A stretch of DNA of 13,669 bases, taken from NCBI GenBank assembly GCA_043804755.1, contig JAZDIT010000054.1, positions 1 to 13,669 of the forward strand. The letters run 5' to 3'. Origin of the DNA: JAZDIT01 sp043804755. Lineage in GTDB: Bacteria > Patescibacteriota > Minisyncoccia > Minisyncoccales > JAQTPW01. A program made the position numbers and the translations under genes. Below are positions 7,131-12,854 of this stretch, piece after piece; position 1 is the first letter of the stretch, and every line of letters begins with the position of its first letter. The notes beneath the pieces are model-generated. The model was given only the letters and a program-made list of their open reading frames with translations. It was not told the DNA's origin and did no database searches.

Positions 7131-7168
7131 TTGACAAACTTCTCTGAAGTGAAAAAATATAGTAATAT
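7131..7168 (+). promoter_or_regulatory. Candidate promoter with inverted repeats, before the poly-Lys mini-ORF
   Basis: A perfect TTGACA lies at 7131-7136. The best-spaced -10 (AAATAT, 7155-7160, 18-bp spacer) is imperfect; better -10 sequences (TATAGT 7158-7163, TAATAT 7163-7168) are too far away. TTGTC-N7-GACAA (7121-7137) overlaps the -35 box, and ACTTC-TCT-GAAGT (7138-7150) sits in the spacer. Both could be protein-binding sites. Confidence 0.4.
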
Positions 7169-7197
7169 AGTGTTTATTTAAAATTCGAAAAGAGTTT

Positions 7198-7280
7198 TCA
7201 AATAGTGGTCGACTATTTGACCAAAAATTTTTGGGAAATATAAACGACCCAAGGTTAAAAATCACCTCAAGGTCATTTAA
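7198..7280 (+). other. Structured non-coding stretch upstream of the mini-ORF
   Basis: A run of potential RNA or DNA hairpins: a 9-bp perfect stem TCAAATAGT/ACTATTTGA (7198-7220) around GGTCG, an alternative TGGTC/GACCA stem using part of the same bases, a 14-bp perfect palindrome of CCAAAAA and TTTTTGG (7221-7234), TTGGG/CCCAA (7231-7252), and a mutually exclusive pair AGGT/ACCT/AGGT (7253-7274). Overlapping alternative stems are typical of regulatory leaders, but AT-rich DNA also produces some by chance. Confidence 0.4.
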
Positions 7281-7290
7281 AAATAAATTT

Positions 7291-7323
7291 ATGCCAGCAA
7301 AGAAAAAGAAGAAGAAGAGATAG
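7291..7323 (+). CDS. Possible 10-aa poly-lysine peptide MPAKKKKKKR
   Basis: ATG at 7291 opens a frame encoding Met-Pro-Ala, six Lys and Arg, ending in TAG. The lysine codons are one AAA and five AAG. The frame lies 8 nt upstream of a long terminator-like hairpin and downstream of a structured leader, with no Shine-Dalgarno sequence. Poly-lysine tracts can slow ribosomes, so it might be a regulatory leader peptide; alternatively it is a tiny basic nucleic-acid-binding peptide, or chance in a purine-rich stretch. I recognise no family. The antisense strand reads as poly-Phe, which I regard as meaningless. Confidence 0.35.
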   Translation: MPAKKKKKKR

Positions 7324-7331
7324 AATCTCTC

Positions 7332-7398
7332 AACCCCGTCCTCTAAGCTTCGTGTCGAATAATATTTCGGCAACATGTGGCTCAGAGGACGGGGTTTT
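7332..7398 (+). terminator. Long terminator-like hairpin (17-bp outer stem)
   Basis: Bases 7332-7348 pair with 7380-7396 over 17 positions with a single A/C mismatch; the outer part is AACCCCGTCCTCT against AGAGGACGGGGTT. Inside, TGTCGAA (7353-7359) pairs with TTCGGCA (7366-7372). TTTTCGTTT follows the stem on the + strand. The stem is far longer than an ordinary terminator, so a stable regulatory RNA element is possible as well. There is no T-tract on the - strand, so it belongs to a + strand unit. Confidence 0.7.
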
Positions 7399-7421
7399 CG
7401 TTTGATTAGTTTAAATTTACA

Positions 7422-7449
7422 AAAAAAGACGGACATTGCCGTCTTTTTT
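7422..7449. terminator. Bidirectional intrinsic terminator between the + unit and efp
   Basis: AAAAAAGACGG (7422-7432) and CCGTCTTTTTT (7439-7449) form an 11-bp stem with loop ACATTG. T-runs follow the GC core on both strands, so it would end the - strand epmA-efp transcript (32 nt past the efp stop) and catch + strand read-through. Confidence 0.88.
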
Positions 7450-7459
7450 CAAATTATTT

Positions 7460-7491
7460 CTGGATTAATCGTTCACTGGATTAATCGTTCA
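7460..7491. repeat. 16-bp perfect tandem duplication across the efp stop codon
   Basis: CTGGATTAATCGTTCA occurs twice in succession (7460-7475 and 7476-7491). The inner copy contains the efp stop and last codons (VND, TAA); the outer copy is untranslated and carries the same stop context. It looks like a recent slippage or short duplication that leaves the protein unchanged. Confidence 0.85.
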
Positions 7492-8044
7492 CACGTTCCA
7501 CATATTCTCCGGTTTCGGTATTTACTCTTATGACTTCTCCGGCTTCGATAAAAAGAGGAACATTTATTTCCAGTCCCGTTTCTAATTTAACCTTTTTTAA
7601 TCCGCCTGTTGCTGTATCGCCTTTGAAAGATGGAGGGGCTTCGATTACCTCGAGTTCCACTTTTATCGGAATATCGAGTGAAGCCAATTTCCCGTCGATA
7701 TATGCCAAACTAACTTCAGTATTCGGCTTTATATATCTGATTTTTTCCTGTGTCGATTCGAACGGTAAAGAAATTCTTTGATTCGTTTCTTTCATCAAAA
7801 AAACGGAATTCTGGCGGTCACTGTATAAATAGGAAGCTTTTTTATATTCGAGTTCGATTTCCTCGAATTCCTCTCCGGATTTAAAAGTTCTCTCAATAAA
7901 TTTTCCGGATTTAAGATTCTTCAATTTAACGCGGGAAAAAGCCGTTCCTTTCCCCGGGTTGACGAATTGGTGGTCCATAATCATCCAGGGCTGTTCGTCT
8001 ATGCTAAGAATCATTCCTTTTTTAAATTGAGCTGTGGGAATCAT
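7481..8044 (-). CDS. efp: Translation elongation factor P
   Basis: EF-P binds between the P and E sites and rescues ribosomes stalled on poly-proline. The 187-aa length matches bacterial EF-P (E. coli 188). Three beta-barrel domains are expected at about 1-62, 63-125 and 126-187. The tip loop of domain I reads FVNPGKGTAFSR, with K32 equivalent to E. coli K34, the residue that receives lysine or beta-lysine. The C terminus TGLEINVPLFIEAGEVIRVNTETGEYVERV is typical of domain III. The gene starts 5 nt after the epmA stop on the same strand, without a ribosome-binding site, so translation is probably coupled. The neighbouring EpmA and the tip lysine (rather than the Arg of EarP systems or the proline-bearing loop of other types) together indicate lysylation. 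Confidence 0.97.
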   Translation of the reverse strand: MIPTAQFKKGMILSIDEQPWMIMDHQFVNPGKGTAFSRVKLKNLKSGKFIERTFKSGEEFEEIELEYKKASYLYSDRQNSVFLMKETNQRISLPFESTQEKIRYIKPNTEVSLAYIDGKLASLDIPIKVELEVIEAPPSFKGDTATGGLKKVKLETGLEINVPLFIEAGEVIRVNTETGEYVERVND

Positions 8045-8049
8045 GAATT

Positions 8050-9081
8050 TTAATAATTAAATAACTGTTTTGCAGGAAACGGTAGCAAATCGTTTATATC
8101 GGCGATATCCAACAAAAACATCTGTAATCTTTCTATACCGAGGGCGATTCCCCCGGAATTCGGTAATTTTAATTCTAATGCATCAATCAAATCCCTGTCA
8201 ATGGGAATTGCGTCTCTGCCTTTTTCTTTGCGCAGCGCTTCTTCTTCAAGAAATCTTTCATATTGTTCCTTCGCATTCATCAGTTCTGAAAAAGCATTTG
8301 CTATTTCGATTCCTCCGATATACACTTCAAAGCGTTCCGCATAAAAACTGTTTTTATTTTTCCTTTTTGCCAAGGCGGCCTGCGGCAGGGGATAATCGTA
8401 GATTATAATCGGTTTGTCTTTCGGGAATTTTGGTTCTATCTCATTGAGAAAAACAAGGTAAAAAAGATCATTCCAATCGTCGCTATCCGTATAATATTCC
8501 CGGTTTTTTATTTTTTCTTTAAAATTTCCGACAAGTTTGACATCATCAAGATTTATCTTTGCATATTTGAGGAAAGTTTCTTTAACTGAAATTTTCGGCC
8601 AGGGTAAGGTTAAATCTATTTTCTGCCCCTGGTATGTTAGATATTTTGAATTATTTATTTTTTTATTTAGGGAAAAAATCAATTCTTCTACGTCCTTCAT
8701 AATTTCCCTGTAATCCGATTTTTTCCTGTACCATTCCAGCATCGTAAATTCGGGATTATGATTCCCCCCGAAACTTTCATCAGATCTGAATACTTTGGCA
8801 ATTTCGAATATTTTATCGAAACTTACCAACAATTTTTTCAAAGAATATTCGGGAGATGTAATAAGAAAGCCATGATATTTTTCTCCTTTTTCGTTTTGAA
8901 GATTTACTTTAAGGGAAGTTATATACGGCGATTGATCGGCGCATTTCACTAAAGCGGGAGTTTGACATTCCATGAATCCTTTTTTTATGAAAAAATTGCG
9001 GATTAAATTTGTAATTTTGCTCCGCTGGATTTGCACTCTCCTAGATTCGGGATTCAACCTTATTTTTTCCCAATTCTTCAT
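8050..9081 (-). CDS. epmA: EF-P lysine ligase EpmA (GenX/PoxA, LysRS paralogue)
   Basis: EpmA is a class II LysRS-like enzyme lacking the anticodon-binding domain; it activates lysine (in E. coli (R)-beta-lysine made by EpmB) and attaches it to the EF-P tip lysine. The 343-aa protein shows motif 1 (GFMECQTPALV), motif 2 (KVFRSDE, then HNPEFTMLEWYR), the segment ERFEVYIGGIEIANAFSEL, and motif 3 (GIALGIERLQM). A313 occupies the place where LysRS has Gly, a substitution characteristic of EpmA. Absence of an N-terminal OB domain and the adjacent efp exclude an ordinary LysRS. No epmB-like radical-SAM aminomutase is in the window, so the amino acid used could be alpha-lysine, or EpmB may lie elsewhere. 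A good promoter lies about 35 nt upstream. Confidence 0.93.
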   Translation of the reverse strand: MKNWEKIRLNPESRRVQIQRSKITNLIRNFFIKKGFMECQTPALVKCADQSPYITSLKVNLQNEKGEKYHGFLITSPEYSLKKLLVSFDKIFEIAKVFRSDESFGGNHNPEFTMLEWYRKKSDYREIMKDVEELIFSLNKKINNSKYLTYQGQKIDLTLPWPKISVKETFLKYAKINLDDVKLVGNFKEKIKNREYYTDSDDWNDLFYLVFLNEIEPKFPKDKPIIIYDYPLPQAALAKRKNKNSFYAERFEVYIGGIEIANAFSELMNAKEQYERFLEEEALRKEKGRDAIPIDRDLIDALELKLPNSGGIALGIERLQMFLLDIADINDLLPFPAKQLFNY

Positions 9082-9115
9082 TTTTTTATCAGTAATTATT
9101 ATTCCGATCTATTAA

Positions 9116-9144
9116 ATTCTACATCGATTTTTTCCTCCAGTCAA
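9116..9144 (-). promoter_or_regulatory. Sigma70-type promoter for epmA-efp
   Basis: On the - strand TTGACT (9144-9139) is followed after exactly 17 bp by TAGAAT (9121-9116). Transcription would begin near 9109 and give a leader of about 28 nt before the epmA ATG at 9081. No Shine-Dalgarno sequence is seen in that leader. Confidence 0.7.
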
Positions 9145-9200
9145 CACAGAAACCATTATTAAAGTGGGGAGGGAGGACTTTATTTTTTTGGGAAAAGTTA

Positions 9201-9206
9201 TATAAT
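9201..9206 (+). promoter_or_regulatory. -10 box of the probable secA operon promoter
   Basis: A consensus TATAAT lies 103 bp upstream of the secA start, before two stable hairpins. The -35 region at the proper distance (CTTTAT, 9178-9183) is poor. GGAGGAC (9172-9178) upstream and GTCCTCC (9220-9226) downstream form an inverted repeat around the box, which may be an operator. Start of transcription would be near 9213. Confidence 0.5.
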
Positions 9207-9214
9207 ATTTAGGT

Positions 9215-9358
9215 ATGACGTCCTCCTTTCTGGGGACGAAATATCAGCGCCCTTTCATCTCTGGTTTAAAGTCCAGAGTTTTCTCGGGCGCTATTATAAA
9301 CCTTTTCTCATGTCTATATTCAGCAAAATTTTTGGCGATGCCAATGAAAAATATTTGA
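9215..9358 (+). CDS. Possible upstream open reading frame overlapping secA
   Basis: ATG at 9215 lies about 2 nt past the predicted transcription start and opens a 47-codon frame that runs through both leader hairpins, past the secA start, and stops with TGA at 9356-9358, 49 nt inside secA in another frame. The product starts MTSSFLGTKYQRPF and has a mildly hydrophobic middle; it is not a clear signal peptide and shows no SecM-like arrest motif I can recognise. It may be chance; if translated it would affect secA initiation. Confidence 0.2.
   Translation: MTSSFLGTKYQRPFISGLKSRVFSGAIINLFSCLYSAKFLAMPMKNI
9219..9292 (+). promoter_or_regulatory. Two-hairpin structured leader of the secA operon
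   Basis: Hairpin 1 pairs CGTCCTC (9219-9225) with GGGGACG (9232-9238) around CTTTCT. Hairpin 2 pairs AGCGCCC (9246-9252) with GGGCGCT (9286-9292) and, inside an internal loop, CTCTGG (9259-9264) with CCAGAG (9273-9278). No long T-run follows, so this is not an ordinary terminator. A cis-acting RNA controlling secA is the simplest reading; it matches no riboswitch I know. Confidence 0.55.
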
Positions 9359-11739
9359 AAGACATCCGACCGGCGGTCGAGGAAATCAATTCCCTCGAAC
9401 CGGAATTTGAGGCGCTTTCATATGAAAATTTGAAGGGCAGAACCCTGGAATTTAAAGAAAGATTGCAGAAGGGGGAAACATCGGACGATATTCTCCCCGA
9501 GGCTTTCGCCTTGGTTCGGGAATCTGCAAAGCGAACCCTGAAACAGCGCCACTTCGATGTCCAATTGTTGGGCGGAATCGCCTTACATCAGGGGAAAATT
9601 TCAGAAATGAAAACCGGCGAAGGGAAAACCCTGGTTGCCACGCTGCCGTTATATCTGAATGCTCTGGAAGAAAAGGGATGCCATTTGGTGACTATCAATG
9701 ATTATCTGGCGAGAAGGGATTCGGTTTGGATGGGACAAATTTATTATGCCCTGGGATTGAATACTGGCTGTTTGAATCATGAGCAGTCTTTCTTATACGA
9801 CCCTAATTACAAAAAACCCGACAAAACGGAAGACGAAACCCGCGATAAGCTGGGTTCATTTTTGGTCATGGAAGATTTTTTACGTCCGTGTTCCAGGAAA
9901 GAAGCCTATGCGGCAGATATAACTTACGGAACGAATAATGAATACGGATTCGATTATTTGAGGGACAACATGGTTTATGAATTACAGGAGCGGGTCCAAA
10001 GGGGATTTAATTTTGCAATCGTCGATGAAGTGGATTCGATTTTGATTGATGAAGCAAGAACTCCATTGATTATTTCGGCACCCGATGTTGAAAGCTCGAA
10101 ATGGTATCAGGACTTTGCCAGGATTATACCGAAACTTGATCCAAAAACCGATTACGAAATTGATGAAAAGATGAAAGCCGTAACTCTGACGGAAGGAGGA
10201 ATCAACAAAATTGAGCAAATTCTGGGATCCTCCAATATATATGAAGAGAAAGGCATAAAATATCTGCATCACTTGGAACAGGCCCTGAGGGCCGAAGCTT
10301 TGTTCAAACTGGACAGGGATTATGTCGTAAAAGACGGTCAGATAATAATCGTCGATGAATTCACCGGCAGATTGATGCCCGGAAGAAGATGGTCAGGCGG
10401 TTTGCACCAGGCGGTCGAAGCGAAAGAAGGAGTCCAGGTACAGGCGGAATCCATGACTCTGGCCTCGATTACCTTTCAGAATTATTTCAGGATGTATGGA
10501 AAATTGGCTGGCATGACGGGAACCGCCGCAACTTCGGCGGAAGAATTTTACAAAGTGTATAATCTGGATACCGTTATTGTACCGACAAATAAACCGCTGA
10601 GACGAACCAATCTGCCCGACAGGATTTACAAAACCGAGCAGGGTAAATTGAAGGCCTTGGTCAGGGAAATCCGCGGAAGGCACGATAAGGGGCAACCGGT
10701 TTTGGTTGGCACGAGGTCGGTTGAGAAAAACGAGTTATTGGGAAAAATGCTTGATATGGAAGGGATTCCGCATCAGATTTTGAATGCGAAATTCCATGAA
10801 AAAGAAGGGGAAATCATAGCGCAAGCGGGAAAATTTGGACAGGTTACAGTCGCAACCAATATGGCGGGGAGGGGAGTTGATATCATCCTTGGCGGCAATC
10901 CTCCGTCAGCAGAAGAAACCGAAAAAGTAAAGAATCTGGGCGGACTCCACGTTATCGGCACTGAAAGGCATGATGCGCGAAGAGTCGATAATCAGCTTCG
11001 GGGAAGAGCGGGACGTCAGGGAGACCCAGGGTCTTCTCAGTTTTTCGTTTCTTTGGAGGATGATTTGATGAGAATTTTTGGCGGAGACAGGATAAAAAAT
11101 CTGATGGGGATTCTGAAAATTCCGGAAGATGAGCCGATAGAAGCGGGAATCCTTTCCAAATCCATTGAAGAAGCCCAGTCGAAGATTGAGGGAATGAATT
11201 TCGACATCAGAAAGCATATTTTGGAATATGATGATGTTTTGAACAAACACAGAGAGGTGATTTACAAAAAAAGGAAAGAGTTATCGCTGATTGAAAATTG
11301 GAAATTAGAAATTGAAAATTTAGCGAAAAGCGAAGAAGAAAAAAAAGCTATTCTTGAAAAAGAGAAAGAATTACAGGATAATTTTGACAGGGCCGCAAAA
11401 TTTATCGCTTTGAGGACTCTTGATATACTCTGGATGGAACACTTGGAGAATATGGAATATCTAAGGGATTCGGTAAGGTTGAGGGCTTACGGCCAGCAGG
11501 ACCCTTTGATTGAATATAAAAACGAAGGGCATAAGATGTTCCATGCTCTTTTGCAGAATTACGAAAAGATGTTCGTAAATACTATTATGAAAGCGCAGAT
11601 GACGGCTCAGCCGAAAATTCCGATTTCCCAAGTCCAAACAACGAATAAAATACAAAATCCGAATAATAAAAACATCGGACGGAATGACCCCTGCCCGTGC
11701 GGAAGCGGTAAAAAATACAAAAAATGTTGCGGGAAATAA
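9310..11739 (+). CDS. secA: Preprotein translocase ATPase SecA
   Basis: SecA is the ATPase motor that drives unfolded proteins through SecYEG. The 809-aa chain has Walker A TGEGKT (102-107), Walker B VDEVDSILIDEA (238-249), ADITYGTNNEYGFDYLRDN (202-220), AGMTGTA (400-406), TNMAGRGVDI (516-525) and GTERHDARRVDNQLRGRAGRQ (550-570). The two-helix-finger region WMEHLENMEYLRDSVRLRAYGQQDP (708-732) is present, as is a C-terminal zinc SEC-C motif with C795, C797, C806 and C807. An extra segment at about 157-194 precedes SRKEAYAADITYGTN. The part between VIYKKRKEL and LRTLDILW, which in E. coli holds the helical wing domain, is only about 40 residues instead of about 100. That part contains a 28-bp repeat also seen in murB (residues 662-670). 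The start at 9310 gives the typical N terminus MSIFSKIFGDANEKYLK; no Shine-Dalgarno sequence is seen. Confidence 0.97.
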   Translation: MSIFSKIFGDANEKYLKDIRPAVEEINSLEPEFEALSYENLKGRTLEFKERLQKGETSDDILPEAFALVRESAKRTLKQRHFDVQLLGGIALHQGKISEMKTGEGKTLVATLPLYLNALEEKGCHLVTINDYLARRDSVWMGQIYYALGLNTGCLNHEQSFLYDPNYKKPDKTEDETRDKLGSFLVMEDFLRPCSRKEAYAADITYGTNNEYGFDYLRDNMVYELQERVQRGFNFAIVDEVDSILIDEARTPLIISAPDVESSKWYQDFARIIPKLDPKTDYEIDEKMKAVTLTEGGINKIEQILGSSNIYEEKGIKYLHHLEQALRAEALFKLDRDYVVKDGQIIIVDEFTGRLMPGRRWSGGLHQAVEAKEGVQVQAESMTLASITFQNYFRMYGKLAGMTGTAATSAEEFYKVYNLDTVIVPTNKPLRRTNLPDRIYKTEQGKLKALVREIRGRHDKGQPVLVGTRSVEKNELLGKMLDMEGIPHQILNAKFHEKEGEIIAQAGKFGQVTVATNMAGRGVDIILGGNPPSAEETEKVKNLGGLHVIGTERHDARRVDNQLRGRAGRQGDPGSSQFFVSLEDDLMRIFGGDRIKNLMGILKIPEDEPIEAGILSKSIEEAQSKIEGMNFDIRKHILEYDDVLNKHREVIYKKRKELSLIENWKLEIENLAKSEEEKKAILEKEKELQDNFDRAAKFIALRTLDILWMEHLENMEYLRDSVRLRAYGQQDPLIEYKNEGHKMFHALLQNYEKMFVNTIMKAQMTAQPKIPISQVQTTNKIQNPNNKNIGRNDPCPCGSGKKYKKCCGK
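11293..11320 (+). repeat. 28-bp AT-rich coding repeat, copy 2 (in secA)
   Basis: Encodes E662-NWKLEIEN-670 in the same frame as the murB copy at 6423-6450 (25 of 28 bases identical). It lies within the shortened helical-wing region, directly after the conserved helix ending KKRKEL, and uses AT-rich codons unlike the flanking secA sequence. Confidence 0.6.
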
Positions 11740-11740
11740 A

Positions 11741-12172
11741 ATGGATCACGTTGCTATAATGAAAAAATCGTGGGGGTTGACGAGGAAAATTCTGACGGGA
11801 GAGAAAAAAATAGAATCGAGATGGTATAAAACAAAGCGCAAACCCTGGAATTGCATAAAATCGGGCGATACTGTTTATTTCAAAGATTCGGGAGAAAAAG
11901 TAGTACTGAAAGCGAAAGCCGGTAAAGTAATTCAGATTTCCAATCTCTCGCCGGTAAAAGTCAAAGAAATTTTGAAGAAATATGGGAAAGATGATGGAAT
12001 CGGAAAAAAGGATATCCCTAAGTTTTACGGGGAATTCAAAAATAAAAATTATTGCATACTTGTTTTCCTGAAAAATCCGGTAAAAATAAAGCCATTTGAT
12101 ATAAATAAAAGAGGATTCGGGCTGATGTCAGCATGGATAACCATTCCAAACATTTCGAAAATTAAAATATGA
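11741..12172 (+). CDS. ASCH/PUA-like domain protein
   Basis: A 143-aa single-domain protein of the ASCH group in the PUA-like superfamily, whose members bind RNA or hydrolyse modified nucleosides such as N4-acetylcytidine (E. coli YqfB). The signature GEKKIESRWYKTKRKPW (20-36), with the conserved G-x-K-x-x-E-x-R pattern, is followed by IKSGDTVYFKDSGEKV (38-53). The chain ends in a beta-rich part, ISAWITI-like (MSAWITI). An in-frame ATG at 11684 lies inside secA and is rejected; 11741, 1 nt after the secA stop, gives the natural start MDHVAIMKKSWGL. It overlaps the next gene by ATGA. The substrate is unknown. Its place between secA and secD shows co-transcription, but not a role in secretion. 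Confidence 0.8.
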   Translation: MDHVAIMKKSWGLTRKILTGEKKIESRWYKTKRKPWNCIKSGDTVYFKDSGEKVVLKAKAGKVIQISNLSPVKVKEILKKYGKDDGIGKKDIPKFYGEFKNKNYCILVFLKNPVKIKPFDINKRGFGLMSAWITIPNISKIKI

Positions 12173-12834
12173 TTTTCTTTCCGGTTGCATTTATATTATT
12201 TTTGGCCTTTGTTCTCATAATTCCGATTCTGTTTGTTTTCGGATATTTTGGAGTTGTCACTCTGGGTTTCGAAAAAATGGGATTTTCTTCAGAAGCGACT
12301 TTAGCGATATTTTTTGCGATACTGATTGGATCAGCAATAAACATTCCTCTGACGGGAAAGAAATTTTTATATGTTGAAGAGCGTTCTTTCTGGGGGCTTT
12401 GGCGGACGCCGAAATTACTGGCGCAGAGAGTTTCCATCAACCTCGGTGGTGCGGTAATTCCGGTTTTGCTTTCCATTTATTTCTTATTCATGACTTTGCA
12501 AAAAGGATTTCCTTTGAAGCCGATTCTGATTGCAACGATTCTGATGATAATAATTTCAAAGGCTCTGGCAAAAATTAACCCACAAAAGGGGATTACCATG
12601 CCGACTTTGATGCCGCCGATAATTTCCGCCATCATCGCATTGATAGTGGCTCCAGATTTTGCGGCATCTTGCGCTTTCATTTCCGGCGTGTTAGGAGTAT
12701 TAATTGGAGCCGATTTGCTGAATTTGAAAAAAATTCAGAAAATGGGTTCCGGTTTTATATCCATAGGAGGAGCGGGAGTGTTCGACGGAATATTCTTGAT
12801 AGGAATTGCGTCCTCACTTTTAGCAAACCTGTAA
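12169..12834 (+). CDS. DUF1614 family integral membrane protein
   Basis: A 221-aa very hydrophobic protein with about six or seven membrane segments (roughly 3-28, 42-58, 88-110, 116-134, 145-161, 164-184, 194-218). Family marks are INIPLTGKK (59-67), VSINLGGAVIPVLLS near residue 90, GADLLNL, and IGGAGVFDGIFLIGI near the C terminus. I assign these to DUF1614 (COG4089), a conserved family of unknown function, from memory of the GAG-x-FDGIFL pattern. The start overlaps the ASCH stop in an ATGA junction, a sign of translational coupling. It is 20 nt upstream of secD, so it is part of the secretion operon, which may hint at a membrane-insertion or envelope role; that is speculation. Confidence 0.82.
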   Translation: MIFFPVAFILFLAFVLIIPILFVFGYFGVVTLGFEKMGFSSEATLAIFFAILIGSAINIPLTGKKFLYVEERSFWGLWRTPKLLAQRVSINLGGAVIPVLLSIYFLFMTLQKGFPLKPILIATILMIIISKALAKINPQKGITMPTLMPPIISAIIALIVAPDFAASCAFISGVLGVLIGADLLNLKKIQKMGSGFISIGGAGVFDGIFLIGIASSLLANL

Positions 12835-12854
12835 ATATATTAAAATAAGGAAAT

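Noticed and set aside
7131..7400. tmRNA, RNase P RNA or 6S RNA in the long gap
   Set aside because: I find no tRNA-like end, tag-peptide frame with its usual sequence, RNase P core motif or 6S-like long bubble; the elements look like a small leader unit instead.
7098..7436. 112-codon - strand frame over the murB-efp gap
   Set aside because: It contains a run of Phe that is the antisense of the poly-Lys stretch, passes through the long hairpin, and resembles no protein. Absence of stops in AT-rich DNA explains it.
11684..11740. Earlier in-frame ATG for the ASCH gene
   Set aside because: It would overlap the zinc-binding tail of SecA by 56 nt and add a peptide without family similarity; ATG at 11741 gives the usual family start.
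6195..12172. Possible UGA recoding as in some CPR lineages
   Set aside because: UGA ends murB and the ASCH gene at the expected family lengths, and no internal UGA is found in the conserved genes.
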